Part shown: positions 52,690-61,956 of the stretch, one piece after another
How positions within the stretch are numbered: the stretch's first letter is position 1
How the letters are laid out: every line of letters begins with the position of its first letter
NCBI GenBank assembly: GCA_018971525.1
Contig: JAGXAR010000001.1
Span: forward strand, 1 to 64,000
From: Nitrospirota bacterium
GTDB lineage: Bacteria > Nitrospirota > Nitrospiria > Nitrospirales > Nitrospiraceae
DNA length: 64,000 nucleotides
Direction: 5' to 3'
Program-made: the position numbers and the translations under genes
Notes under the pieces: model-generated
The model's database searches: none
The model's input: only the letters and a program-made list of their open reading frames with translations
What the model was told of the DNA's origin: nothing

Positions 52690-53877
52690 ATGGCAATAGA
52701 TGAGATTACACAAAAAGTCAGCGATCGCTATGCCAGAGCGGCATCAACGGGCGAACAGATGTGTTGCCCCACGAGCTATGACTTTGCCGATCTCAAATCC
52801 TTCATCCCGGAAGAAGTCCTCAAGATTTCGTATGGTTGCGGGACGCCGGCCGGCTTAAAGACCGTCTCCCACGGGGAAACCGTGCTGGATATCGGGTCAG
52901 GCGGAGGTATCGATTGTTTCGAAGCTTCCCGGCTCGTCGGCCCGACAGGTCGCGTCATCGGGATCGACATGACCGACACGATGCTGGCCATCGCCAGAAA
53001 AAATGCCCCCCTCGTCGCGACCAATCTTGGCTATCCAATGTCCAATGTCGAGTTTCGCAAAGGGATGGCGGACGCGATACCGGTGATCGACGGTGCCATC
53101 GATCTGATCATCTCTAATTGTGTGATCAACCTGGCACCGGATAAACGGAAGGTTTTCCGGGAAATGTTTCGCGTCGCTAAACCCGGCGGACGATTTACGA
53201 TCTCCGATATTGTGGCCGATCAGCCCGTTCCGCAGTATTTGGTGCACGACACTGACAAATGGGGCGACTGCCTCTCCGGGGCGTTGACGCTTACCGACTA
53301 TATCGCGGGAATGGTGGGAGCCGGCTTCTTAGGCATTCATCTGATCAAGTCCTCGCCCTGGCAGGTGATCGATGGCATTCACTTTTTCTCCGTCACGTTG
53401 ACGGGATATAAACTTCCCGCCAACACCCCTGTGTCGACCGTTCGTTATGCCACGCTCCGCGGACCGTTCAGCCGAGTGGTCGATGAGCTGGGCACGACCT
53501 ATCTCCGGGGGATTCCCCAGCCAATCACGGCGGAGACTGTGTGCCTGTTGAGCCAGGCTCCGTTGGCTGCTCAATTCGTCCTGTCCCCCGACCCGCTATG
53601 GCTGGATCGAGCCGATGACCGATGGAGCGCAGTCTATCCGATAGACGCTCCATGCACCTGGAGCGGCCACTTTGCCATACTCGCCGGCCCCTTCGTCGAA
53701 GCAGCCGATGACGATCACCATGTGTATCACCGAGGCGAACCGTTGGAAATCTGTTCCAAGACCCTAAACGTACTGGAAGCTGGCGGCTACGCTCCGCATT
53801 TCGCAATCATCAATCGCGCGGGCCAGAGCGTCAGCGCTAATTCCGTCACTTGCGCTCCCAACGGGGGTTGCTGCTGA
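52690..53877 (+). CDS. ArsM-like arsenic methyltransferase with extended C-terminus
   Basis: A 395-residue protein from ATG 52690 after GAGGA. The SAM-binding core has VLDIGSGGGIDCFEASRLV, VIGIDMTDTMLAIARKN and NCVINLAPDKRKVFREMFRV, typical of ArsM. Thiols for As(III) are available: CC in EQMCCPTSYDF, Cys in SYGCGTP and the SNCVIN Cys, plus a C-terminal CAPNGGCC tail. The C-terminal part of about 130 residues is longer than in most ArsM proteins. It is followed by ArsS, so it probably supplies dimethylated arsenic for arsenosugar synthesis rather than only volatilising it. Confidence 0.85.
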   Translation: MAIDEITQKVSDRYARAASTGEQMCCPTSYDFADLKSFIPEEVLKISYGCGTPAGLKTVSHGETVLDIGSGGGIDCFEASRLVGPTGRVIGIDMTDTMLAIARKNAPLVATNLGYPMSNVEFRKGMADAIPVIDGAIDLIISNCVINLAPDKRKVFREMFRVAKPGGRFTISDIVADQPVPQYLVHDTDKWGDCLSGALTLTDYIAGMVGAGFLGIHLIKSSPWQVIDGIHFFSVTLTGYKLPANTPVSTVRYATLRGPFSRVVDELGTTYLRGIPQPITAETVCLLSQAPLAAQFVLSPDPLWLDRADDRWSAVYPIDAPCTWSGHFAILAGPFVEAADDDHHVYHRGEPLEICSKTLNVLEAGGYAPHFAIINRAGQSVSANSVTCAPNGGCC

Positions 53878-53954
53878 GGCTTCGTGACGATACGTCGCGT
53901 CGGCGATCTCGGTGATCGGTCCCGTAACGGGCCTCGGCATTGTGAGAAAATCCT

Positions 53955-54995
53955 ATGGCGCTGACCCTGCTGGGACAACATAACCCCCTCGCCTCCCCCA
54001 CGGAGCAATTGAAGATGCTCGGGGGTACGACGAGCTGTCCCCCTTTCGAGAGGCAACTCGACCGCATCGGTCTGCTCCCGCTTCGCGCCACCGGGATCAC
54101 AGTCTTTCAGATCAATGTCGGCAAGTTCTGCAATCAGACCTGTCGCCACTGTCATGTCGACGCGGGACCTGATCGCACCGAACACATGTCCAGAGAAACG
54201 GCGGAGTACTGTATCCAAGCCTTGGCCAAGACCGACATCCCCGTCGTCGATATCACGGGGGGGGCACCGGAACTCAACCCCAACTTTCGCTGGCTCGTCG
54301 AGCAGGCTCGTTCCCTCGGTCGCCAAGTGCTGGATCGATGCAACCTTTCGGTGCTGCTACTCCCATCCCAAGCCGATCTAGGCGAGTTCCTAGCTGCGCA
54401 TCAGGTCGAGGTGGTCGCCTCGCTCCCCTCCTATCGCGCCAGTCAAACCGACGCGCAGCGCGGCGAGGGCATTTTTGAGAAATCGATCCAGGCCCTTCGC
54501 CTCCTCAATCGACTCGGCTACGGGCAGCCCGGCAGCGGGCTGTCGTTGAATCTCGTCTACAATCCGGCAGGAGCCTTTCTCGCTCCCAAGCAGGAGGCCA
54601 TCGAAGCACAGTTTCGAAAGGAACTCCGGGCTCGCCATGGCGTCGAATTCAACCATCTCTACACGATCACCAACATGCCGATCAGCCGGTTTCTTGAGTT
54701 TCTCCTGGAGAGCGGCAACTACGAGCAATATATGGAGCGCTTGGCCAACGCCTTCAACCCCACTGCCGCGGCCGGCGTCATGTGCCGCTACACAATCTCC
54801 GTGGGTTGGGATGGCACCCTCTATGACTGTGACTTCAACCAGATGCTCGATCTGCCGGTGGAGCATGGGGCGCCCGCCCATATCCGCGATTTTGATCCGG
54901 TTCAACTCCATCAGCGCCAGATCACGACGCGCAACCATTGCTACGGCTGCACCGCCGGGGCCGGTTCGTCTTGTGGGGGATCCGTCACCTCCTAA
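53955..54995 (+). CDS. arsS: Arsenosugar-biosynthesis radical SAM protein ArsS
   Basis: A 346-residue radical SAM enzyme. The cluster motif CxxxCxxC is at Cys59, 63 and 66 (FCNQTCRHCHVDAGP), with the GGAPEL SAM segment (VVDITGGAPELNPNFRWLVE). The C-terminus has the family hallmark CYGCTAGAGSSCGG and the MCRYTISVGWDG motif with auxiliary Cys. ArsS attaches the 5'-deoxyadenosyl group to dimethylarsenite to make the arsenosugar precursor. It lies 77 bp after the ArsM-like gene, in the usual order. Confidence 0.92.
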   Translation: MALTLLGQHNPLASPTEQLKMLGGTTSCPPFERQLDRIGLLPLRATGITVFQINVGKFCNQTCRHCHVDAGPDRTEHMSRETAEYCIQALAKTDIPVVDITGGAPELNPNFRWLVEQARSLGRQVLDRCNLSVLLLPSQADLGEFLAAHQVEVVASLPSYRASQTDAQRGEGIFEKSIQALRLLNRLGYGQPGSGLSLNLVYNPAGAFLAPKQEAIEAQFRKELRARHGVEFNHLYTITNMPISRFLEFLLESGNYEQYMERLANAFNPTAAAGVMCRYTISVGWDGTLYDCDFNQMLDLPVEHGAPAHIRDFDPVQLHQRQITTRNHCYGCTAGAGSSCGGSVTS

Positions 54996-55003
54996 GGGCT
55001 CCA

Positions 55004-56137
55004 ATGGAAATCTCCCTGCTCGCCTTCGCTCTCGTATTCGCTCTCGCCTTCGCAAACGGATCCAACGACGTCTCGAAAGCAATCGCGACCTTAGTTGGCA
55101 GCGGTGTCACCGATTACCGGTCGGCCATCGCCTGGGGAACCGCCTGGACAGTGGTCGGCGCAACGTTGGCGGCCTTTGTTGCAAGTGCGATGATTAAGAC
55201 CTTCAGCCATGGCCTCGTCCAGAGCGGCACGATCATCGAACCGGCCGTCACATTGGCGGTCTTGACCGGGGCGATGGCCTGGGTCCTCTTCGCCTCGCGC
55301 ACTGGCCTCCCTGTCTCAACGACTCATGCACTCACCGGGGCGATCGTCGGCACCGGCTTCATCGCCTTCGCCGGAGAAGGATTGATCTGGTCCGCCATCG
55401 GAAGAAAGATTGCCCTTCCTTTGTTGCTCAGTCCGTTCCTCGCCCTCACCGTCTCTCTACTCATCCATCCAGCTGTTCGCGTGCTCGCGAGGAACTGGGA
55501 AGGGGCCTGCTTGTGTGTGATGCCGGCCTCGCGGGCGCTGGTGGCAATTGATCCTCGTGGTGGAACGAGAACCTTGTTTCAAGCCACACACTCCGGACAT
55601 CCGGTGATCGCGGTACCCTCTCAATGCGATCGAGCAGGATTACCGGGGTTGGTTGTGGGGCTCGATACGATCCATTGGCTCTCGAGCGGGCTCGCGTCGT
55701 TTGCCCGCGGCACGAACGACGCGCCGAAGATCGTGGCCATGCTGCTGCTCGGCAGTGCGACCGCCGCATGGCCCAACACCTGGTCTCAGCTTGCCGCCTT
55801 CGGAGGGGTGGCCCTGGCGATGGGACTCGGCAGTTACTTTGGAGGATTACGCGTGACGGAAGTCCTGGCCGAAAAAGTCACGCGCATGAACCATGCGGAG
55901 GGGCTGTCCGCAAACCTCACGACCTCGTCTCTGGTTCTCGTCTCCGGTTCTCTCGGATTGCCGGTTTCGACTACTCACGTCAGCAGTTCAGCGATAATCG
56001 GAATCGGCCTTCGCAAAGGCCTGAACAGTGTGCGCTGGACGACCGTGCGTGACATGGTCCTGGCTTGGGTGGTGACGCTGCCAGCATCGGCTCTCCTTGC
56101 CTGTATCGCTTACCTCATCCTTACCAGAGTGCTCTAG
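55004..56137 (+). CDS. PiT-family phosphate (arsenate) permease
   Basis: A 377-residue membrane protein from ATG 55004, eight bases after the arsS stop, so it is co-transcribed. The two PiT repeats are visible: NGSNDVSKAIATLVGSGVTDYRSA with GLPVSTTHALTGAIVG, and ARGTNDAPKIVAMLLLG with GLPVSTTHVSSSAIIG. The PiT family carries phosphate with H+ or Na+ and also arsenate. In this place it may feed phosphate or take part in arsenic movement; the direction is not evident. Confidence 0.88.
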   Translation: MEISLLAFALVFALAFANGSNDVSKAIATLVGSGVTDYRSAIAWGTAWTVVGATLAAFVASAMIKTFSHGLVQSGTIIEPAVTLAVLTGAMAWVLFASRTGLPVSTTHALTGAIVGTGFIAFAGEGLIWSAIGRKIALPLLLSPFLALTVSLLIHPAVRVLARNWEGACLCVMPASRALVAIDPRGGTRTLFQATHSGHPVIAVPSQCDRAGLPGLVVGLDTIHWLSSGLASFARGTNDAPKIVAMLLLGSATAAWPNTWSQLAAFGGVALAMGLGSYFGGLRVTEVLAEKVTRMNHAEGLSANLTTSSLVLVSGSLGLPVSTTHVSSSAIIGIGLRKGLNSVRWTTVRDMVLAWVVTLPASALLACIAYLILTRVL

Positions 56138-56197
56138 ATTCTGTCCTGCAACAGAGGGAGAAGCTCCACCGCACCGAAGCCTGCCCTGGCAAGGGGA

Positions 56198-56617
56198 TCA
56201 TGCCGTCACCGAAGCGAGAAACTCGCGAATGGCCGCGGCAATCTCGTCGCGAACTCGTCGGAATACCTGTCGCCGTTGTTCGGGGGACTCTGTGACGGCT
56301 GCCGGATCGTCAAAACTCCAATGGATGAGTCGAGTGGTCCCGGACCAACGAGCGCAACTCTCTTTGGCTCGGTCGCACACCGTGACCACATAGTCGAAGG
56401 GCTGTGTCGCATACTCCGCGACGTGCTTGGACCGGTGATGTGAGATGTCGATCTCGACCTCGGCCATGGCCTCGACCGATCCGGGGTTCAGGGCAACTGG
56501 TTGCGTGCCAGCACTCCACACGTCATAGCGATCGCCCGCCAGATGCCGCAACCAGCCTTCTGCCATTTGACTCCGAGCCGAGTTGCCGGTGCAGAGGAAT
56601 AAGACTCGCGACTTCAT
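56198..56617 (-). CDS. arsC: Arsenate reductase, thioredoxin-coupled
   Basis: A 139-residue low-molecular-weight-phosphatase-like reductase. The P-loop nucleophile is Cys9 in LCTGNSARSQMAEG, and the redox relay pair is Cys81 and Cys88 (VTVCDRAKESC), matching Cys10, 82 and 89 of the Staphylococcus enzyme. It reduces arsenate to arsenite for export by the adjacent ACR3. Its ATG overlaps the acr3 stop by four bases; the longer frame from 56641 is not needed. Confidence 0.92.
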   Translation of the reverse strand: MKSRVLFLCTGNSARSQMAEGWLRHLAGDRYDVWSAGTQPVALNPGSVEAMAEVEIDISHHRSKHVAEYATQPFDYVVTVCDRAKESCARWSGTTRLIHWSFDDPAAVTESPEQRRQVFRRVRDEIAAAIREFLASVTA

Positions 56618-57705
56618 GCGGCCGCCTCGCGCGTGAACCAATGCCTGGTCCGATTGCAGATCCCACAGACCGACAACATGACCGGCACCTCCACCAACAC
56701 ACCCACCACGGTTGCCAACGCCGCTCCGGATTCGGCACCGAACAGAGCAATGGCGGTCGCCACCGCCAATTCGAAAAAGTTGCTGGCCCCGATCAACGCG
56801 CCCGGCGCCGCGATCGCATAGGGCACACGAAACCGATGCATGAGCCCATAGGCCAATGCGGCATTCACATAGACCTGGAGTAGGATGGGCACCGCGATTA
56901 ACACAACATGAACGGTCTTACCCATGATGTTCTGGGCCTGGAAGGCGAAGATGAAGACCAATGTGAGGAGCAAGGCCGCGATGGTGACCGGGGCGAATCG
57001 CGGTAACAGCACGTCTTCAAGCCACCGCTGTCCCTGTTGCCGCACGAGCCAGGTCCGGAGCCCCCAACCAATCGCCAGCGGAATCACGATGAAGGCCAGG
57101 ACTGAGTACAGCAAGACGTCAAAGGGAACGGACAACGAGGAGGCGCCGCTCACCAGCAAGCCGACAATCGGCGCAAACAGCACGAGCATGATCAGATCGT
57201 TGACGGACACCTGGACCAACGTATAGGCAGGATCCCCGTCCGTCAGATAGCTCCACACAAACACCATCGCGGTGCAGGGGGCTGCAGCCAGGATGATCGC
57301 CCCTGCGATGTATTGATCGGCTTCGGCCGGCGTGATCCAGGAAGAAAAGACGACGCGGAAGAACAGCCACGCAAAGAACGCCATCGAAAACGGCTTGACC
57401 ACCCAATTGACGAACAGCGTAATGACTAGTCCGGTCGGGCGCGTCCCGACGTGACGAATCGAGGCAAAATCGACCTTCATCATCATCGGCACGATCATCA
57501 GCCAGATGAGCACGGCGATCGGCAGATTGATATGGCTGCCTTGACCGAACTCCATCGTCCGCAATGTTTGGACAAGGCCTGGGGCTACCTGTCCTAGCAC
57601 CACGCCCGCGACCATACAGAGCGCGACCCAGATCGTGAGATAACGCTCAAAAGGATTCAGTTGCTTCTCGACTACTGGTGGCACATCCATCAGCGTAGTC
57701 TTCAT
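56614..57705 (-). CDS. acr3: ACR3-family arsenite efflux transporter
   Basis: A 363-residue membrane protein starting MKTTLMDVPP after AGGAGG. Ten hydrophobic segments and the family motifs are present: LMIVPMMMKVDF, AAPCTAMVFVWSYL with the essential Cys, and GASNFFELAVATAIALFG. It expels arsenite using the proton gradient. It sits between arsR and arsC and lies just downstream of a palindrome (57724-57739) that resembles the arsR operator. Confidence 0.93.
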   Translation of the reverse strand: MKTTLMDVPPVVEKQLNPFERYLTIWVALCMVAGVVLGQVAPGLVQTLRTMEFGQGSHINLPIAVLIWLMIVPMMMKVDFASIRHVGTRPTGLVITLFVNWVVKPFSMAFFAWLFFRVVFSSWITPAEADQYIAGAIILAAAPCTAMVFVWSYLTDGDPAYTLVQVSVNDLIMLVLFAPIVGLLVSGASSLSVPFDVLLYSVLAFIVIPLAIGWGLRTWLVRQQGQRWLEDVLLPRFAPVTIAALLLTLVFIFAFQAQNIMGKTVHVVLIAVPILLQVYVNAALAYGLMHRFRVPYAIAAPGALIGASNFFELAVATAIALFGAESGAALATVVGVLVEVPVMLSVCGICNRTRHWFTREAAA

Positions 57706-57723
57706 GGGCCTCCTGAACAATGC

Positions 57724-57739
57724 ATCAAGATTCATTGAT
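57724..57739. promoter_or_regulatory. Probable ArsR operator before acr3
   Basis: ATCAAGATTCATTGAT has ATCAA and TTGAT as inverted half-sites around GATTCA. It shares ATCAAGA and TCAT with the operator at 58089-58104. It lies in the short gap between arsR and acr3, so ArsR may bind a second time within the operon. Confidence 0.5.
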
Positions 57740-57755
57740 CATTCAAATAAAAAAT

Positions 57756-58076
57756 TTAACAGCGCGGACTTGGCCGAACCGTCTTCTTTACGGTCTTGAG
57801 CGATGCCACAAGATCTTCAAGCTCCTCGACCACATCAGAATTGATTGCATAATAGATCCAGCGGCCTTCCGGACGATCGTGAATCAAGCCTGCATCCTTA
57901 AGTACTTTGAGGTGAAAAGAAAGACGCGACTGTCCGGTCTGAAGGGCATCGGTCAGCTCACAGACACAGCGCTCGCCTTCCTTGAGTTGATCGAGAATGT
58001 CCAGCCGCGTCTCATCTGCAAGCGCGTGGAACAGTTCAGCTGTTTTGGCTCGATTTTTTCCCGACAGCGTAGGCAT
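57756..58076 (-). CDS. arsR: ArsR-family arsenic-responsive repressor
   Basis: A 106-residue winged-helix regulator. The inducer site is the Cys37-Val-Cys39 pair in EGERCVCELTDAL, the ArsR-type position at the start of helix alpha3; the recognition helix is TGQSRLSFHLKVLKDAGL, and the wing DRPEGRWIYYAI follows. Arsenite binding should release it from DNA. It is the first gene of the leftward ars operon. Confidence 0.93.
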   Translation of the reverse strand: MPTLSGKNRAKTAELFHALADETRLDILDQLKEGERCVCELTDALQTGQSRLSFHLKVLKDAGLIHDRPEGRWIYYAINSDVVEELEDLVASLKTVKKTVRPSPRC

Positions 58077-58088
58077 CCTTTCTTATAT

Positions 58089-58104
58089 ATCAAGAATTCA
58101 TGAT
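58089..58104. promoter_or_regulatory. Probable ArsR operator at the arsR start
   Basis: ATCAAGAATTCATGAT is a palindrome with only one mismatched pair (14 of 16 positions symmetric), about a dozen bases upstream of the arsR ATG. It resembles the sequence at 57724-57739. Autoregulation is the usual case for ArsR. Confidence 0.6.
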
Positions 58105-58203
58105 GGATCAAGAGGAGATTATCATGATTGCGTCGCTTCGGGCAGTCTGCTAAGGTGACGCCGACAGAGATCCTTCGCAATCATCTTCAGCCGAATACCT
58201 CGC

Positions 58204-59238
58204 ATGGTCTGGGACCCCAAAGATCCTTGGAGCAAGAAGAGCGACCCGCTTGAGGATGCCCTCAGACAGGCCCAATCCCAATTCAAGAATTTGATGCCCT
58301 CAAGCGGTTTCAGAAATATCGCATTGGCAGCACTGCTCGTCTTTCTCGCCTGGCAGAGCGCTTTTATCGTCGCCCCGGATGAAGAGGGCGTCGTCAAGCG
58401 ATTCGGCGTCCCTGTCCGAACGGTGGGGCCTGGTCCTCATGCAAAAATCCCTCTTGTCGAATCGGTCCTGCAACCGAAAGTCGAAAAACTCCATCGTATC
58501 GAGGTCGGCTTCCGCACTGATCGGCAAGGCCGCCAGCAAATGCTGGCGCAAGAAGCCCTGATGCTCACCGGCGACATGAACATTCTGGCCATTGAATTCA
58601 TCGTGCAATACAAGATTAAAGAATCTGCGAACTATCTCTTCAGCGTCGCAGAAATCCATGAGACGATCGGCAAAGCTGCCGAGGCCTCCATGCGGGAAGT
58701 GGTCGGCAAGAGCAAGATCGACGAAGCCTTGACGACCGGCAAAGCCCAGATCCAGCAGGATACCCTGGTACTCCTCCAATCCATCCTCGACCAGTATCAT
58801 GGCGGCGTCCAGATTGCAGCCATCCAACTTCAAGATGTCGATCCTCCCGAGGCCGTGGCTGCTGCGTTCAAGGATGTGACCAATGCGAAGGAAGATCGAG
58901 AGAAACTGATCAACCAGTCACAGAGCTATCGCAACGACATTCTGCCCAAAGCCAAAGGCGAAGCCGCTCAGGTGGTGAACCAGGCGAAGGGTTATGCCCA
59001 GGCACGACTAAATCGCGCCCAAGGTGAGGCCAACCGTTTTGTGGCGACCCTGAAAGAATACAATCAGGCTAAAGACATCATCAGCAAGCGGCTTTATATC
59101 GAAACAATGGAAGAAATCCTGCCGAACATCGAGAAAATCATCATTGATGGCAAGGCAGGCGATCGTGTGCTTCCGTATCTTCCGCTCGAGCGTCTCAAAC
59201 CCAGAGCCGGCACCTCCGCTGAGGACCAGAAACCATGA
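58204..59238 (+). CDS. hflK: HflK, FtsH protease modulator
   Basis: A 344-residue prohibitin-like protein. A short Asp/Pro-rich N-terminus (MVWDPKDPWSKKSDP) leads to a membrane helix (38-56), then the SPFH/band-7 domain (FIVAPDEEGVVKRFGVPV, PHAKIPLVESVLQPKVEKLHRIEVGFRT) and a coiled coil (GYAQARLNRAQGEANRF). HflK forms a large periplasmic cage with HflC around FtsH and controls membrane-protein degradation. It overlaps hflC by four bases. No good ribosome site is visible before ATG. Confidence 0.92.
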   Translation: MVWDPKDPWSKKSDPLEDALRQAQSQFKNLMPSSGFRNIALAALLVFLAWQSAFIVAPDEEGVVKRFGVPVRTVGPGPHAKIPLVESVLQPKVEKLHRIEVGFRTDRQGRQQMLAQEALMLTGDMNILAIEFIVQYKIKESANYLFSVAEIHETIGKAAEASMREVVGKSKIDEALTTGKAQIQQDTLVLLQSILDQYHGGVQIAAIQLQDVDPPEAVAAAFKDVTNAKEDREKLINQSQSYRNDILPKAKGEAAQVVNQAKGYAQARLNRAQGEANRFVATLKEYNQAKDIISKRLYIETMEEILPNIEKIIIDGKAGDRVLPYLPLERLKPRAGTSAEDQKP

Positions 59239-60095
59239 CCAAGCAGGGATTCATCATTGCACTGCTGGTGGTCGTCATGGGGCTGTTTCTCCTGGGGGCA
59301 TCACCGCTCTTCATCGTGGACATCACCCAGAATGCAATCGTTGTCCAACTTGGAAAGCCTGTTCGCAATCTCACGGAGCCGGGGCTCTATGTGAAGGTGC
59401 CGTTTATTCAAGAAGTCACATACTTCGACAAGCGACTGCTGGATTACGACTCAGATCCTCAAGATGTAATCACACAGGACAAGAAAACCCTCCTTCTGGA
59501 CAACTTCGCCAAATGGCGGATTGTCGACCCTCTCAAGGTTTATCAGAACTTTCAAAGTCAACGGGGAGCGCTGCAACGGCTACACGACATTATCTATTCT
59601 GAGCTCCGGGTCGAACTCGGGCGCCATGACCTTCTGGAAATCGTTGCGACGGGCCGTGCCGATCTCATGAAAATCGTGACCCAACGGTCGAATGAGAAAG
59701 CGTCAGCGTATGGGATCGAGATTCAGGACGTAAGGATCAAACGCGCCGACCTCCCTGAGCAGAATGAGAAAGCCGTGTTCGCCCGGATGCAAGCTGAGCG
59801 GGAACGGCAGGCGAAACAGTACCGTGCGGAAGGCGCTGAGGAAGCACAGAAAATCCGTTCAGAGGCGGAAAAGGATCGCGAGATTATTCTGGCTCAGGCG
59901 TACAAGGAATCGGAGGAACTTCGTGGAGCGGGGGATGCGAAGGCCTTTAAGGTATACGCCGACGCCTACCGGCAGGATCCTCGTTTTTTTGAATTTACCC
60001 GTTCGATGGAAGCCTACAAGAAGACCTTCAAAGATAAGTCCACCCTGGTGGTGAGTCCAGACTCAGAGTTCTTCCGCTATCTTAAGCAGCGTTAG
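59235..60095 (+). CDS. hflC: HflC, FtsH protease modulator
   Basis: A 286-residue prohibitin-like partner of HflK, of usual length. The N-terminal anchor is IIALLVVVMGLFLLG; the SPFH domain has IVDITQNAIVVQLGKPVRNLTEPGLYVKVPFIQEV, and the C-terminal region RMQAERERQAKQYRAEGAEEAQ is the family coiled coil. It is translated with hflK. The gene converges on the formate-tetrahydrofolate ligase gene with only three bases between the stops. Confidence 0.92.
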   Translation: MTKQGFIIALLVVVMGLFLLGASPLFIVDITQNAIVVQLGKPVRNLTEPGLYVKVPFIQEVTYFDKRLLDYDSDPQDVITQDKKTLLLDNFAKWRIVDPLKVYQNFQSQRGALQRLHDIIYSELRVELGRHDLLEIVATGRADLMKIVTQRSNEKASAYGIEIQDVRIKRADLPEQNEKAVFARMQAERERQAKQYRAEGAEEAQKIRSEAEKDREIILAQAYKESEELRGAGDAKAFKVYADAYRQDPRFFEFTRSMEAYKKTFKDKSTLVVSPDSEFFRYLKQR

Positions 60096-60098
60096 CCT

Positions 60099-61781
60099 TT
60101 AGGACAGCCCCACAATCTCGCCCGTGCCTGGATCGATTCCAATGCGTTCCCCTGCTGGCTTCTTCGGCAACCCAGGCATGAGTTGGATGCCAGAGCAGAC
60201 CGCCGTGAGAAACCCAGCCCCTGCGAGCATTCGCACCTCCTTGATCGGCAGCGTAAACCCGGATGGGCGCCCTTTTAAAGACGGATCGTGCGACAGCGAT
60301 AGCGGAGTCTTCGCCATACAGATGGGAAGCTGATCGAGTCCGAACTGCTGCGCCAGCTCGATGTCTCGTTCGGCTTCTGCGTCGAACGAGACGGCAGCGG
60401 CTCCATACATTTGTGTGGCAATGGTCTGGATTTTCCTCTTGATCGGCCAGGCGACGTCATATAAATGACTGAACGCAGATTTTTCCTCTGTGGCTCTGAC
60501 CACCGCCTGCGCTAACGCTTCAGCCCCTTTGCCGCCATCGGCCCAATGGGTTGAAACCGCGGAATCCACCGCACCAACCTCTAGGGACCGCTCTCGAACC
60601 CATTCCAGCTCAGCCACCGAATCATTGATGAACGCATTGACAGCCACCACCACAGGCACCCCATGGGCTTTCACGTTCGCGATGTGCTGCTCCAAGTTCG
60701 CAAAGCCTCTCGCCAATGCCTCCTGATTAGGCCCGGTAAGCCCTGCCGGAAGCGCGGCGCCAACCTTGACAGCTCCTCCGCCACCGTGGAGTTTGAGTGC
60801 GCGAAGCGTAGCCACCACTACGGCTGCCGCTGGCTTGAATCCTGAGAGGCGGCACTTGATGTTGAAAAATTTCTCCCCCCCGAGATCACTCCCGAATCCA
60901 GCCTCTGTAACGACATAATCCGCGCAACGCAGTGCGATGGCATCAGAAAGAATCGAACAATTCCCATGGGCGATATTGCCAAATGGCCCTGTATGCACGA
61001 ACGCCGGTGTTCCCTCCAGCGTCTGAACCAAGTTCGGCAACAACGCCTCCTTGAGCAAGACTGCCATGGACCCGGCACAGCCAAAATCTTCTGCCCGCAC
61101 TGGCTTACCATCCGTTGTAAACCCAACGACGATCTGTCCAAGCCTCTGTCGGAGGTCGGCTTGACTCGATGCCAAAGCGAGCATCGCCATGACTTCAGAA
61201 GCTTCCGTAATCACAAACTGGCCCGTGCGACCCGCCGTGCCCTCTCCAAGCGAAATCTGCCGGAGCGCCCGATCACTGACCCCCAACGTCCGTGGCCAGG
61301 TGATCCGATTCGGATCCACATGAAGCGCATTCCCATGAAACAGGTGATTGTCAACAAATGCTGACAAGAGATTGTGACTGGCAGATACAGCGTGGGCGTC
61401 CCCGGTCAAATGAAGATTGATCTCTTCCATCGGAATGACTTGCGCCTGCCCTCCCCCTGTTCCTCCGCCTTTGATCCCAAACACCGGCCCCAACGAAGGC
61501 TGCCGAAGCGTGACGGCCGTTCGATGACCGAGGCGGGAAAGGCCCATGGCAAGCCCGATGGAAGTTGTCGTCTTGCCTTCCCCAAGTGGGGTCGGATTGA
61601 TGGCGGTCACGAGCACATACCTGCCGAGGGGTGCAGCATGAAGTCGCTCAAGTACGTCAAGCGAAACCTTCGCCTTCAACTTTCCATACGGAATCACCTC
61701 GCTGGTCTGTATCCCAAGCTGATTAGCGACATCCTCAATTGAACGCGCCTTCACTGATCGATTGATCTCAATATCTGTCAT
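60099..61781 (-). CDS. fhs: Formate-tetrahydrofolate ligase
   Basis: A 560-residue enzyme from ATG 61781 (MTDIEINRS), the usual length; the frame continues 57 codons upstream without support. The ATP loop is PTPLGEGKTTTSIGLAMGLS, with LGPVFGIKGGGTGGG and the NLVQTLEGTPAFVHTGPFGNIAHGN segment also diagnostic. It makes 10-formyltetrahydrofolate from formate, ATP and tetrahydrofolate for one-carbon metabolism. It is transcribed alone. Confidence 0.95.
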   Translation of the reverse strand: MTDIEINRSVKARSIEDVANQLGIQTSEVIPYGKLKAKVSLDVLERLHAAPLGRYVLVTAINPTPLGEGKTTTSIGLAMGLSRLGHRTAVTLRQPSLGPVFGIKGGGTGGGQAQVIPMEEINLHLTGDAHAVSASHNLLSAFVDNHLFHGNALHVDPNRITWPRTLGVSDRALRQISLGEGTAGRTGQFVITEASEVMAMLALASSQADLRQRLGQIVVGFTTDGKPVRAEDFGCAGSMAVLLKEALLPNLVQTLEGTPAFVHTGPFGNIAHGNCSILSDAIALRCADYVVTEAGFGSDLGGEKFFNIKCRLSGFKPAAAVVVATLRALKLHGGGGAVKVGAALPAGLTGPNQEALARGFANLEQHIANVKAHGVPVVVAVNAFINDSVAELEWVRERSLEVGAVDSAVSTHWADGGKGAEALAQAVVRATEEKSAFSHLYDVAWPIKRKIQTIATQMYGAAAVSFDAEAERDIELAQQFGLDQLPICMAKTPLSLSHDPSLKGRPSGFTLPIKEVRMLAGAGFLTAVCSGIQLMPGLPKKPAGERIGIDPGTGEIVGLS

Positions 61782-61956
61782 AGGTCGAGTAACGGCATGA
61801 TCTCTACCGACACAATGGCGCGGCAGTATAGCATAGGAATTGAGTCGATTCGGTGTGGTGGGCGCTGTTGAATGGGAAGGATTAGTACAGTGTGGCCTCG
61901 CCATGAACCCAGGCGGTCGTTGGGAAAGCCAATGAACAAAACGGGAGTCCAACGAG

